A stretch of DNA of 64,000 nucleotides from Euonymus europaeus (taxonomy: Eukaryota; Streptophyta; Magnoliopsida; Celastrales; Celastraceae), in the NCBI GenBank assembly GCA_963580455.1, contig OY756971.1:10253001-10317000 (forward strand), read 5' to 3'. Within the stretch, counting starts at the first letter, position 1. Every line of letters starts with the position of its first letter. Below, piece after piece: positions 17,124-32,090 of this stretch. Under the pieces are notes generated by a model. That model had not been told where the DNA came from, ran no database searches, and worked only from the letters and a program-made list of their open reading frames with translations. A program made the translations under genes and the position numbers.

Positions 17124-18806
17124 CCTCCATAGAGAGTGTTGAGCAACTTCGGACCATCAAAGTTGCTTGGTGTACACTTTATATTGTTTTTCTATGTCAA
17201 ATTTTATGAGTATAAGCTTCCTAGATAATTTTGATGCCAAAACACCAACTTTCTATGAGAAATTGACAAAATTGTTAAAAGCTCCTCTATAGAGAGAGTT
17301 GATCATTTTCGAACCATCAAAGTTGCTCGGTGAAACTTTTTACTGTGCTTCTATGTCAAATTTTACGAGTATAAGCTTCCAAGATTATTTTGATGCCAAA
17401 ACACCAACTTTCTATGACAAATGGACATAGCCGTTAATAGCGCCTCCATAAAGAGAGTTGAGCAAGTTTAGACCATCAAAGTTGCTCGGTGTACACGTTT
17501 TATTTTTTTTCTATGTCAAATTTTACGAGTATAAGCTTCCTAGATTATTTCGATGCAAAAACCCCAACTTTCTATGACAAATGCACAAAATTGTTAAAAG
17601 CTCCTCCATAGAGACTGTTGAGCAACTTCGGACAATCAATGTTGTGTGTACACCTTTTATTGTTCTTCCCTTTGAAATTTTACGAGTATAAGCGTCAAGA
17701 TTAATTAATTGCCAAAACACTAACTTTCTATGAGAAATGGACAAAGCCATTAAAAGCTCCTCCATAGAGAGTGTTGAGCAAGTTCGGACCATCAAAGTTG
17801 CTTGGTGTACACTTTGTATTATTTTTCTATGTCAAATTTTATGAGTATAAGCTTCCTAGATTATTTCGATGCCAAAACACCAACTTTCTATAAGAAATGG
17901 ACAAAATTGTTAAAGCTCCTCTATAGAGAGAGTTGAGCATTTTCGAACCATCAAAGTTGCTCGGTGAAACTTTTTATTGTGCTTCCATGGCAAATTTTAC
18001 GAGTATAAGCTTCCAAGATTATTTCGTTGCCAAAACACCGACTTTCTATGAAAAATGGACAAAACCATTAAAAGCTCCTCCATAGAGAGAGTTGATCAAC
18101 TTCGGACAATCAAAGTTGCTCGGCGTACACTTTTTAATGTTCTTCTATGTCAAATTTTACGAGTATAAGCTTCCTAGATTATTTCGATGCAAAAACCCCA
18201 ACTTTCTATGACAAATGCACAAAATTGTTAAAAGCTCCTCCATAGAGAGTGTTGAGCAACTTCGGACAATCAATGTTGTGTGTACACCTTTTATTCTTCT
18301 TCCCTTTGAAATTTTACGAGTATAAGCGTCAAGATTAATTAATTACCAAAACACCAACTTTCTATGAGAAATGGACAAAGCTATTAAAAGCTCCTCCATA
18401 GAGAGAGTTCAGCAAGTTCGGACCAACAAAGTTGCTTGGTGTACACTTTGTATTGTTTTTCTATGTCAAATTTTATGAGTATAAGCTTCCTAGATTATTT
18501 CGATGCCAAAACACCAACTTTCTATAAGAAATGGACAAAATTGTTAAAGCTCCTCTATAGAGAGAGTTGAGCATTTTCGAACCATCAAAGTTGCTCGGTG
18601 AAACTTTTATTGTGCTCCTATGTCAAATTTTACGAGTATAAGCTTCCAAGATTATTTCGTTGCCAAAACACCGACTTTCTATGACAAATGGACAAAACCA
18701 TTAAAAGCTCCTCCATAGAGAGAGTTGAGCAACTTCGGACCAGAATAGTTGCTCGGTGTACACTTTTTACTGTTCTTCTATGTTAAATTTTAAAAGTATA
18801 AGCTTC

Positions 18807-21800
18807 CTAGATTATTTCGATGCGAAAACACCAACTTTTATGACAAATGGACAAAACCGTTAAAAGCTCCTCCATAGAGAGAGTTGAGCAACTTCGGACC
18901 GTCAAAGTTCCTCTGTGTACAACTTTTATTGTTCTTTTATACCAAATTTTACGAGTATAAGCTTCAAGATTATTTAATTGCCAAAACACCAACTTTCTAT
19001 GAGAAATGGACAAAGCCGTAAAAGGCTCCTCCATTGAGAGAGTTGAGCTACTTCGGACAATCAAAGTTGCTCGGCGTACACTTTTTAATGTTCTTCTATG
19101 TCAAATTTTACGAGTATAAGCTTCCTAGATTATTTCGATGCAAAAACCCCAACTTTCTATGACAAATGCACAAAATTGTTAAAAGCTCGTCCATAGAGAG
19201 TGTTGAGCAACTTCGGACAATCAATGTTGTGTGTACACCTTTTATTGTTCTTCCCTTTGAAATTTTACGAGTATAAGCGTCAAGATTAATTAATTGCCAA
19301 AACACCAACTTTCTATGAGAAATGGACAAAGCCATTAAAAGCTCCTCCATAGAGAGAGTTCAGCAAGTTCGGACCAACAAAGTTGCTTGGTGTACACTTT
19401 GTATTGTTTTTCTATGTCAAATTTTATGAGTATAAGCTTCCTAGATTATTTCGATGCCAAAACACCAACTTTCTATAAGAAATGGACAAAATTGTTAAAG
19501 CTCCTCTATAGAGAGAGTTGAGCATTTTCGAACCATCAAAGTTGCTCGGTGAAACTTTTTATTGTGCTTCTATGTCAAATTTTACGAGTATAAGCTTCCA
19601 AGATTATTTCGTTGCCAAAACACCGACTTTCTATGACAAATGGACAAAACCATTAAAAGCTCCTCCATAGAGAGAGTTGAGCAACTTCGGACCAGAATAG
19701 TTGCTCGGTGTACACTTTTTACTGTTCTTCTTTGTCAAATTTTAAAAGTATAAGCTTCCTAGATTATTTCGATGCGAAAACACCAACTTTTATGACAAAT
19801 GGACAAAACCGTTTAAAGCTCCTCCATAGAGAGAGTTGAGCAACTTCGGACCGTCAAAGTTCCTCTATGTACAACTTTTATTGTTCTTTTATGCCAAATT
19901 TTACGAGTATATAAGCTTCAAGATTATTTAATTGCCAAAACACCAACTTTCTATGAGAAATGGACAAAGCCGTAAAAAGCTCCTCCATTGAGAGAGTTGA
20001 GATACTTCGGACAATCAAAGCTGCTCGGCGTACACTTTTTAATGTTCTTCTATGTCAAATTTTACGAGTATAAGCTTCCTAGATTATTTCGATGCCAAAA
20101 TAGCAACTTTCTATGAGAAATGGACAAAATTGTTAAAAGCTCCTGTATAGAGAGAGTTGAGCATTTTCGAACCATCAAAGTTGCTGGGTGAAACTTTTTA
20201 TTGTGCTTCTATGTCAAATTTTACGAGTATAAGCTTCCAAGATTATTTCGATGCCAAAACACCGACTTTCTATGACAAATGGACAAAATCGTTGAAAGCT
20301 CCTCCATAGAGAGAGTTGAGCAACTTCGGACCAGAAAAGTTGCTCGGTGTACACTTTTTAATGTTCTTCTATGTCAAATTTTACAAGTATAAGCTTCCTA
20401 GATTATTTCGATGGGAAAACACCAACTTTTATGACAAATGGACAAAACCGTTAAAAGCTCCTCCATAGAGAGAGTTGAGCAACTTCGGACCGTCAAAGAT
20501 GCTCTGTGTACAACTTTTATTGTTCTTTTATGCCAAATTTTACGAGTATAAGCTTCAGGATTATTCAATTGCCAAAACACCAACTTTCTATGAGAAATGG
20601 ACAAAGCCGTAAAAAGCTCCTCCATTGAGAGAGTTGAGCTACTTCGGACCATCAAAGTTGCTCGACGTACACTTTTTAGTGTTCTTCTATGTCAAATTTT
20701 ACGAGTATAAGCTTCCTAGATTATTTCGATGCAAAAACCCCAACTTTCTATGGCAAATGCACAAAATTGTTAAAAGCTCCTCCATAGAGACTGTTGAGCA
20801 ACTTCGGACAATCAATGTTGTGTGTACACCTTTTATTGTTCTTCCCTTTGAAATTTTACGAGTATAAGCGTCAAGATTAATTAATTGCCAAAACACCAAC
20901 TTTCTATGAGAAATGGACAAAGCCATTAAAAGCTCCTGCATAGAGAGAGTTCAGCAAGTTCGGACCAACAAAGTTGCTTGGTGTACACTTTGTATTGTTT
21001 TTCTATGTCAAATTTTATGAGTATAAGCTTCTTAGATTATTTCGATGCCAAAACAGCAACTTTCTATGAGAAATGGACAAAATTGTTAAAAGCTCCTCTA
21101 TAGAGAGAGTTGAGCATTTTCGAACAATCAAAGTTGCTCGGTGAAACTTTTTATTGTGCTTCTATGCCAAATTTTACGAGTATAAGCTTCCAAGATTATT
21201 TCGATGCCAAAACACCGACTTTCTATGACAAATGGACAAAATCGTTAAAAGCTCCTCCATAGAGAGAGTTGAGCAACTTCGGACTAGAAAAGTTGCTCGG
21301 TCTACACTTTTTAATGTTCTTCTATGTCAAATTTTACAAGTATAAGCTTCCAAGATTATTTCGATGTGAAAACACCAACTTTTATGACAAATGGACAAAA
21401 TCGTTAAAAGCTCCTCCATAGAGAGAGTTGAGCAACTTCGGACCGTCAAAGATGCTCTGTGTTCAACTTTTTTTGTTCTTTTATGCCAAATTTTATGAGG
21501 TTAAGCTTCAAGATTATTTAATTGCCAAAACACCAACTTTCTATGAGAAACGGACAAAGCTGTAAAAAGCTCCTGTATTGAGAGAGTTGAGCTACTTCGG
21601 ACCATCAAAGTTGCTCGGTGTACACTTTTTAATGTTCTTCTATGTCAAATTTTACAAGTATAAGCTTCCTAGATTATTTCGATGCAAAAACCCCCAACTT
21701 TCTATGACCAATGCACAAAATTGTTAAAAGCTCCACCATAGAGAGTGTTGAGCAACTTCGGACCATCAAAGTTGCTTGGTGTACACTTTATATTGTTTTT

Positions 21801-24800
21801 CTATGTCAAATATTATGAGTATAAGCTTCCTAGATAATTTTGATGCCAAAACACCAACTTTCTATGAGAAATTGACAAAATTGTTAAAAGCTCCTATATA
21901 GAGAGAGTTGATCATTTTCGAACCATCAAAGTTGCTCGGTGAAACTTTTTACTGTGCTTCTATGTCAAATTTTATGAGTATAAGCTTCCAAGATTATTTC
22001 GTTGCTAAAACACCGACTTTCTATGACAAATGGACAAAACCATTAAAAGCTCCTCCATAGAGAGAGTTGAGCAACTTCGGACCAGAATAGTTGCTCGGTG
22101 TACACTTTTTACTGTTCTTCTATGTTAAATTTTAAAAGTATAAGCTTCCTAGATTATTTCGATGCGAAAACACCAACTTTTATGACAAATGGACAAAACC
22201 GTTAAAAGCTCCTCCATAGAGAGAGTTGAGCAACTTCGGACCGTCAAAGTTCCTCTGTGTACAACTTTTATTGTTCTTTTATGCCAAATTTTACGAGTAT
22301 AAGCTTCAAGATTATTTAATTGCCAAAACACCAACTTTCTATGAGAAATGGACAAAGCCGTAAAAGGCTCCTCCATTGAGAGAGTTGAGCTACTTCGGAC
22401 AATCAAAGTTGCTCGGCGTACACTTTTTAATGTTTTTCTATGTCAAATTTTACGAGTATAAGCTTCCTAGATTATTTCGATGCAAAAACCCCAACTTTCT
22501 ATGACAAATGCACAAAATTGTTAAAAGCTCCTCCATAGAGAGTGTTGAGCAACTTCGGACAATCAATGTTGTGTGTACACCTTTTATTGTTCTTCCATTT
22601 GAAATTTTACGAATATAAGCGTCAAGATTAATTAATTGCCAAAACACCAACTTTCTATGAGAAATGGACAAAGCCATTAAAAGCTCCTCCATAGAGAGAG
22701 TTCAGCAAGTTCGGACCAACAAAGTTGCTTGGTGTACACTTTGTATTGTTTTTCTATGTCAAATTTTATGAGTATAAGCTTCCTAGATTATTTCGATGCC
22801 AAAACAGCAACTTTCTATGAGAAATGGACAAAATTGTTAAAAGCTCTTGTATAGAGAGAGTTGAGCATTTTCGAACCATCAAAGTTGCTGGGTGAAACTT
22901 TTTATTGTGCTTCTATGTCAAATTTTACGAGTATAAGCTTCCAAGATTATTTCGATGCCAAAACACCGACTTTCTATGACAAATGGACAAAATCATTAAA
23001 AGCTCCTCCATAGAGAGAGTTGAGCAACTTCGGACCAGAAAAGTTGCTCGGTGTACACTTATTAATGTTCTTCTATGTCAAATTTTACAAGTATAAGCTT
23101 CCTAGATTATTTCGATGGGAAAACACCAACTTTTATGACAAATGGACAAAACCGTTAAAAGCTCCTCCATAGAGAGAGTTGAGCAACTTCGGACCGTCAA
23201 AGATGCTCTGTGTACAACTTTTATTGTTCTTTTATGCCAAATTTTACGAGTATAAGCTTCAGGATTATTCAATTGCCAAAACACCAACTTTCTATGAGAA
23301 ATGGACAAAGCCGTAAAAAGCTCCTCCATTGAGAGAGTTGAGCTACTTCGGACCATCAAAGTTGCTCGACGTACACTTTTTAGTGTTCTTCTATGTCAAA
23401 TTTTACGAGTATAAGCTTCCTAGATTATTTCGATGCAAAAACCCCAACTTTCTATGACAAATGCACAAAATTGTTAAAAGCTCCTCCATAGAGACTGTTG
23501 AGCAACTTCGGACAATCAATGTTGTGTGTTCACCTTTTATTGTTCTTCTCTTTGAAATTTTACGAGTATAAGCGTCAAGATTAATTAATTGCCAAAACAC
23601 CAACTTTCTATGAGAAATGGACAAAGCCATTAAAAGCTCCTTCATAGAGAGAGTTCAGCAAGTTCGGACCAACAAAGTTGCTTGGAGTACACTTTGTATT
23701 TTTTTTCTATGTCAAATTTTATGAGTATAAGCTTCCTAGATTATTTCGATGCCAAAACAGCAACTTTCTATGAGAAATGGACAAAATTGTTAAAAGCTCC
23801 TCTATAGAGAGAGTTGAGCATTTTCAAACCATCAAAGTTGTTGGGTGAAACTTTTTATTGTGCTTCTATGTCAAATTTTACGAGTATAAGCTTCCAAGAT
23901 TATTTCGATGCCAAAACACAGACTTTCTATGACAAATGGACAAAATCGTTAAACGCTCCTCCATAGAGAGAGTTGAGCAACTTCGGACCAGAAAAGTTGC
24001 TTGGTGAACACTTTTTAATGTTCTTCTATGTCAAATTTTACAAGTATAAGCTTCCTAGATTATTTCGATGTGAAAACACCAACATTTATGACAAACGGAC
24101 AAAACCGTTAAAAGCTCCTCCATAGAGAGAGTTGAGCAACTTCGGACCGTCAAAAATGCTCTGTGTACAACTTTTATTGTTCTTTTATGCCAAATTTTAT
24201 GAGTATAAGCTTCAAGATTATTTAATTGCCAAAACACCAACTTTCTATGAGAAACGGACAAAGCCGTAAAAAGCTCCTGTATTGAGAGAGTTGAGCTACT
24301 TCGGACCATCAAAGTTGCTCGGTGTACACTTTTTAATGTTCTTCTATGTCAAATTTTACGAGTATAAGATTCCTAGATTATTTCGATGCAAAAACCCCCA
24401 ACTTTCTATGACCAAAGCACAAAATTGTTAAAAGCTCCTCCATAGAGAGTGTTGAGCAACTTCGGACCATCAAAGTTGCTCGGTGTACACTTTTTAATGT
24501 TCTTCTATGTCAAATTTTACAAGTATAAGCTTCCTAGATTATTTCGATGCAAAAACCCCCAACTTTCTATGACCAATGCACAAAATTGTTAAAAGCTCCT
24601 CCATAGAGAGTGTTGAGCAACTTCGGACCATCAAAGTTGCTTGGTGTACACTTTATATTGTTTTTCTATGTCAAATATTATGAGTATAAGCTTCCTAGAT
24701 AATTTTGATGCCAAAACACCAACTTTCTATGAGAAATTGACAAAATTGTTAAAAGGTCCTCTATAGAGAGAGTTGATCATTTTCGAACCATCAAAGTTGC

Positions 24801-25906
24801 TCGGTGAAACTTTTTACTGTGCTTCTATGTCAAATTTTACGAGTATAAGCTTCCAAGATTATTTTGATGCCAAAACACCAACTTTCTATGACAAATGGAC
24901 AAAGCCGTTAAAAGCACCTCCATAAAGAGAGTTGAGCAAGTTTAGACCATCAAAGTTGCTCGGTGTACACGTTTTATTGTTTTTCTATGTCAAATTTTAC
25001 GAGTATAAGCTTCCTAGATTATTTCGATGCAAAAACTCCAACTTTCTATGACAAATGAGCAAAATTGTTAAAAGCTCCTCCATAGAGATTGTTGAGCAAC
25101 TTCGGACCATCAATATTTTGTGTACACCTTTTATTGTTCTTCCATTTGAAATTTTACGAGTATAAGCGTCAAGATTAATTAATTGCCAAAACACTAACTT
25201 TCTATGAGAAATGGACATAGCCATTAAAAGCTCCTCCATAGAGAGTGTTGAGCAACTTCGGACCATCAAAGTTGCTTGGTGTACACTTTGTATTATTTTT
25301 CTATGTCAAATTTTATGAGTATAAGCTTCCTAGATTATTTCGATGCCAAAACACCAACTTTCTATGAGAAATGTACAAAATTGTTAAAAGCTCCTCCATA
25401 GAGAGAGTTGAGCATTTTCGAACCATCAAAGTTGCTAGGTGAAACTTTTTATTGTGCTTCTATGTCAAATTTTACGAGTATAAGCTTCCAAGATTATTTC
25501 GATGCCAAAACACCGACTTTCTATGACAAATGGACAAAACCGTTAAAAGCTTCTCCATAGAGAGAGTTGAGCAACTTCGGACTAGAAAAGTTGCTTGGTG
25601 TACACTTTTTACTGTTCTTTTTTGTCAAATTTTACAAGTATAAGCTTCCTACAATATTTCGATTCGAAAACAACAACTTTTATGACAAATGGACAAAACC
25701 GTTAAAAGCTCCTCCATAGAGAGAGTTGAGCGACTTCGGACCGTCAAAGATGCTCTGTGTACAACTTTTATTGTTCTTTTATGCCAAATTTTACGAGTAC
25801 AAGCTTCAAGATTATTTAATTGCCAAAACACCAACTTTCTATGAAAAATTGACAAAGCCGTAAAAAGCTCCTCCATTGAGAGAGTTGAGCTAATTCGGAC
25901 CATCAA
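18807..25906 (+). repeat. Irregular higher-order blocks with 6-, 10- and 11-monomer spacing
   Basis: The same two-monomer module recurs at 18807, 20398, 22149, 23102, 24055 and 25649, with spacings of 1591, 1751, 953, 953 and 1594 bp, all multiples of one monomer. Modules at 18807 and 22149 share rare variants, as do those at 20398 and 23102. The intervals between them (1591 versus 953 bp) differ by four monomers. One block was therefore duplicated and later changed by whole-monomer gain or loss. Confidence 0.7.
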
Positions 25907-28900
25907 AGTTGCTCGGCGTACACTTTTTAATGTTCTTCTATGTCAAATTTTACGAGTATAAGCTTCCAAGATTATTTCGATGCAAAAACCCCAACTTTCT
26001 ATGACAAATGCACAAAATTGTTAAAAGCTCCTCCATAGAGAGTGTTGAGCAACTTCGGACCATTAATGTTTTGTGTACACCTTTTATTGTTCTTCCATTT
26101 GAAATTTTACGAGTATAAGCGTCAAGATTAATTAATTGCTAAAACAGTAAATTTCTATGAGAAATGGACAAAGCCATTAAAAGCTCCTCCATAGAGAGTG
26201 TTGAGCTTGTTCGGACCATCAAAGTTGCTTGGTGTACACTTTGTATTGTTTTTCTATGTCAAATTTTACGAGTATAAGCTTCAAGATTATTTAATTGCCA
26301 AAACACCAACTTTCTATGAGAAATGGACAAAGCCGTAAAAAGCTCCTCCATTGAGAGAGTTGAGCTACTTCGGACCATCAAAGTTGCTCGGCGTACACTT
26401 TTTAATGTTCTTCTATGTCAAATTTTACGAGTATAAGCTTCCTAGATTATTTCGATGCAAAAACCCCAACTTTCAATGACAAATGCACAAAATTGTTAAA
26501 AGCTCCTCCATAGAGAGTGTTGAGCAACTTCGGACAATCAATATTGTGTGTACACCTTTTATTGTTCTTCTCTTTGAAATTTTACGAGTTTAAGCGTCAA
26601 GATTAATTAATTGCCAAAACACCAACTTTCTATGAGAAATGGACAAAGCCATTAAAAGCTCCTCCATAGAGAGAGTTCAGCAAGTTCGGACCAACAAAGT
26701 TGCTTGGTGTACACTTTGTATTGTTTTTCTATGTCAAATTTTATGAGTATAAGCTTCCTAAATTATTTCTATGCCACAACAGCAACTTTCTATGAGAAAT
26801 GGACAAAATTGTTAAAAGCTCCTCTATAGAGAGAGTTGAGCATTTTCGAACCATCAAAGTTGCTGGGTAAAACTTTTTATTGTGCTTCGATGTCAAATTT
26901 TACGAGTATAAGCTTCCAAGATTATTTCGATGACAAAACACCGACTTTCTATGACAAATGGACAAAATTGTTAAAAGCTCCTCCATAGAGAGAGTTGAGC
27001 AACTTCGGACCAGAAAAGTTGTCCGGTGTACACTTTTTAATGTTCTTCTATGTCAAATTTTACAAGTATAAGCTTCCTAGATTATTTCGATGTGAAAACA
27101 CCAACTTTTATGACAAATGGACAAAACCGTTAAAAGCTCCACCATACAGAGAGTTGAGCAACTTCGGACCGTCAAAGATGCTCTGTGTACAACTTTTATT
27201 GTTCTTTTATGCCAAATTTTATGAGTATAAGCTTCAAGATTATTTAATTGCCAAAACACCAACTTTCTATGAGAAACGGACAAAGCCGTAAAAAGCTCCT
27301 GTATTGAGAGAGTTGAGCTACTTCGGACCATCAAAGTTTCTCGGTGTACACTTTTTAATGTTCTTCTATGTCAAATTTTACGAGTATAAGCTTCCTAGAT
27401 TATTTCGATGCAAAAACCCCCAACTTTCTTTGACCAAAGCACAAAATTGTTAAAAGCTCCTCCATAGAGAGTGTTGAGCAACTTCGGACCATCAAAGTTG
27501 CTCGGTGTACACTTTTTAATGTTCTTCTATGTCAAATTTTACGAGTATAAGCTTCCTAGATTATTTCGATGCAAAAACCCTCGACTTTCTTTGACCAATG
27601 CACAAAATTGTTAAAAGCTCCACCATAGAGATTGTTGAGCAACTTCGGACCATCAAAGTTGCTTGGTGTACACTTTGTATTATTTTTCTGTGTCAAATTT
27701 TATGAGTATAAGCTTCCTAGATTATTTCGATGCCAAAACACCAACTTTCTATGAGAAATGGACAAAATTGTTAAAAGCTCCTCTATAGAGAGAGTTGAGC
27801 ATTTTCGAACCATCAAAGTTGCTCGGTGAAACTTTTTATTGTGCTTCTATGTCAAATTTTACGAGTATATGCTTCCAAGATTATTTCGATACCAAAACAC
27901 CGACTTTCTATGACAAATGGACAAAACCGTTAAAAGCTCCTCCATAGAGAGAGTTGAGCAACTTCGGACTAGAAAAGTTGCTTGGTGTACACTTTTTACT
28001 GTTCTTCTTTGTCAAATTTTACAAGTATAAGCTTCCTACAATATTTCGATTCGAAAACGCCAACTTTTATGACAAATGGACAAAACCGTTAAAAGCTCCT
28101 CCATAGAGAGAGTTGAGCAACTTCAGACCGTCAAAGATGCTCTGTGTACAACTTTTATTGTTCTTTTATGCCAAATTTTACGAGTATAAGCTTCAAGATT
28201 ATTTAATTGCCAAAAAACCAACTTTCTATGAGAAATTGACAAAGCCGTAAAAAGCTCCTCCATTGAGAGAGTTGAGCTACTTCGGACCATCAAAGTTGCT
28301 CGTCGTACACTTTTTAATGTTCTTCTATGTCAAATTTTACGAGTATAAGCTTCCAAGATTATTTCGATGCAAAAAGCTCAACTTTCTATGACAAATGCAC
28401 AAAATTGTTAAAAGCTCCTCCATAGAGAGTGTTGAGCAACTTCGGACCATTAATGTTTTGTGTACACCTTTTATTGTTCTTCCATTTGAAATTATACGAG
28501 TATAAGCGTCAAGATTAATTAATTGCTAAAACAGTAAATTTCTATTAGAAATGGACAAAGCCATTAAAAGCTCCTCCATAGAGAGTGTTGAGCATGTTCG
28601 GACCATCAAAGTTGCTTGGTGTACACTTTGTATTGTTTTTCTATGTCAAATTTTATGAGTATAAGCTTCCTAGATTATTTCGGTGCCAAAACAGCAACTT
28701 TCTATGAGAAATGGACAAAATTGTTAAAAGCTCCTCTATAGAGGAGAGTTGAGCATTTTCGAACCATCAAAGTTGCTCGGTGAAACATTTTATTGTGCTT
28801 CTATGTCAAATTTTACGAGTATAAGCTTCCAAGATTATTTCGATGCCAAAACACCGACTTTCTATGACAAATGGACAAAACCGTTAAAAGCTCCTTCATA

Positions 28901-29221
28901 GAGAGAGTTGAGCAACTTCGGACCAGAAAAGTTGCTCGGTGTACACTTTTTACTCTTCTTCTATGTCAAATTTTAAAAGTATAAGCTTCCTAGATTATTT
29001 CGATGCGAAAACAGCAACTTTTATGACAAATGGACAAAACCATTAAAAGCTCCCCCATAGAGAGTGTTGAGCAACTTCGGACAATCAATATTGTGTGTAC
29101 ACCTTTTATTGTTCTTCCCTTTGAAATTTTACGAGTATAAGCGTCAAGATTAATTAATTGCCAAAACACCAACTTTCTATGAGAAATGGACAAAGCCCTT
29201 AAAAGCTCCTCCATAGAGAGA

Positions 29222-32090
29222 GTTCAGCAAGTTCGGACGAACAAAGTTGCTCGGTGTACACTTTTTAATGTTCTTCTATGTCAAATTTTACGAGTATAAG
29301 CTTCCTAGATTATTTCGATGCAAAAACCCTCAACTTTCTATGACCAATGCACAAAATTGTTAAAAGCTCATCCATAGAGATTGTTGAGCAACTTCGGACC
29401 ATCAAAGTTGCTTGGTGTACACTTTGTATTATTTTTCTATGTCAAATTTTATGAGTATAAGCATCCTAGATTATTTCGATGCCAAAACAGCAACTTTCTA
29501 TGAGAAATGGACAAAATTGTTAAAAGCTCCTCTATAGAGAGAGTTGAGCATTTTCGAACCATCAAAGTTGCTGGGTGAAACTTTTTATTGTGCTTCGATG
29601 TCAAATTTTACGAGTATAAGCTTCCAAGATTATTTCGATGACAAAACACCGACTTTCTATGACAAATGGACAAAATCGTTAAAAGCTCCTCCATAGAGAG
29701 AGTTGAGCAACTTCGGACCAGAAAAGTTACTCGGTGTACACTTTTTAATGTTCTTCTATGTCAAATTTTACAAGTATAAGCTTCCTAGATTATTTCGATG
29801 TGAAAACACCAACTTTTATGACAAATGGACAAAACCGTTAAAAGCTCCTCCATAGAGAGAGTTGAGCAACTTCGGACCGTCAAAGATGCTCTGTGTACAA
29901 CTTTTATTGTTCTTTTATGCCAAATTTTATGAGTATAAGCTTCAAGATTATTTAATTGCCAAAACACCAACTTTCTATGAGAAACGGACAAAGCCGTAAA
30001 AAGCTCCTGTATTGAGAGAGTTGAGCTACTTCGGACCATCAAAGTTTCTCGGTGTACACTTTTTAATGTTCTTCTATGTCAAATTTTACGAGTATAAGCT
30101 TCCTAGATTATTTCGATGCAAAAACCCCCAACTTTCTTTGACCAAAGCACAAAATTGTTAAAAGCTCCTCCATAGAGAGTGTTGAGCAATTTCGGACCAT
30201 CAAAGTTGCTCGGTGTACACTTTTTAATGTTCTTCTATGCCAAATTTTACGATTATAAGCTTCGTAGATTATTTCGATGCAAAAACCCTCAACTTTCTAT
30301 GACCAATGCACAAAATTGTTAAAAGCTCCTCCATAGAGATTGTTGAGCAACTTCGAACCATCAAAGTTGCTTGGTGTACACTTTGTATTGTTTTTCTATG
30401 TCAAATTTTATGAGTATAAGCTTCCTAGATTATTTCGATGCCAAAACACCAACTTTCTATGAGAAATGGACGAAATTGTTAAAAGCTCCTCCATAGAGAG
30501 TTTTGAGCAACTTCGGACAATCAATATTGTGTGTACACCTTTTATTGTTCTTCCCTTTGAAATTTTACGAGTATAAGCGTCAAGATTAATTAATTGCCAA
30601 AACACCAACTTTCTATGAGAAATGGACAAAGCCATTAAAAGCTCCTCCATAAAGAGAGTTCAGCAAGTTCGGACCAACAAAGTTGCTCGGTGTACACTTT
30701 TTAATGTTCTTCTATGTCAAATTTTACGAGTATAAGCTTCCTAGATTATTTCGATGCAAAAACCCTCAACTTTCTATGACCAATGCACAAAATTGTTAAA
30801 AGCTCCTCCATAGAGATTGTTGGGCAACTTCGGACCATCAAAGTTGCTTGGTGTGCACTTTGTATTATTTTTCTATGTCAAATTTTATGAGTATAAGCTT
30901 CCTAGATTATTTCGATGCCAAAACAGCTACTTTCTATGAGAAATGGACAAAATTGTTAAAAGCTCCTCTATAGAGAGAGTTGAGCATTTTCGAACCATCA
31001 AAGTTGCTGGGTGAAACTTTTTATTGTGCTTCGATGTCAAATTTTACGAGTATAAGCTTCCAAGATTATTTCGATGACAAAACACCGACTTTCTATGACA
31101 AATGGACAAAATCGTTAAAAGCTCCTCCATAGAGAGAGTTGAGCAACTTCGGACCAGAAAAGTTGCTCGGTGTACACTTTTTAATGTTCTTCTATGTCAA
31201 ATTTTACAAGTATAAGCTTCCTAGATTATTTCGATGTGAAAACACCAACTTTTTTGACAAATGGACAAAACCGTTAAAAGCTCCTCCATAGAGAGAGTTG
31301 AGCAACTTCGGACCGTCAAAGATGCTCTGTGTACAATTTTTATTGATCTTTTATGCCAAATTTTATGAGTATAAGCTTCAAGATTATTTAATTGCCAAAA
31401 CACCAACTTTCTATGAGAAACAGACAAAGCCGTAAAAAGCTCCTGTATTGAGAGAGTTGAGCTACTTCGGACCATCAAAGTTTCTCGGTGTACACTTTTC
31501 AATGTTCTTCTATGTCAAATTTTAAGAGTATAAGCTTCCTAGATTATTTCGATGCAAAAACCCCCAACTTTCTTTAACCAAAGCACAAAATTGTTAAAAG
31601 CTCCTCCATAGAGAGTGTTGAGCAACTTCGGACCATCAAAGTTGCTCGGTGTACACTCTTTAATGTTCTTCTATGTCAAATTTTACGAGTATAAGCTTCC
31701 TAGATTATTTCGATGCAAAAACCCTCAACTTTCTATGACCAATGCACAAAATTGTTAAAAGCTCCTCCATAGAGATTGTTGAGCAACTTCGAACCATCAA
31801 AGTTGCTCGGTGAAACTTTTTATTGTGCTTCTATGTCAAATTTTATGAGTATAATCTTCCAAGATTATTTCGATGCCAAAAAACCGTCTTTCTATGACAA
31901 ATGGACAAAACCGTTAAAAGCTCCTCCATAGAGAGAGTTGAGCAACTTCGGACTAGAAAAGTTGCTCGGTGTACACTTTTTACTGTTCTTCCATGTCAAA
32001 TTTTACAAGTATAAGCTTCCTACATTATTTCGATGCAAAAACCCCAACTTTCTATGACAAATGGACAAAACCGTTAAAAGCTCCTCCATA
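29222..32090 (+). repeat. Nine-monomer unit (~1436 bp), two copies
   Basis: The unusual junction TTCAGCAAGTTCGGAC followed by an AACAAAG-GCTCGGTG monomer occurs at about 29221 and 30659, and the downstream module recurs at 29785 and 31221, an offset of 1436-1438 bp or nine monomers. The second copy drifts from the first after about 31800. Confidence 0.6.
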
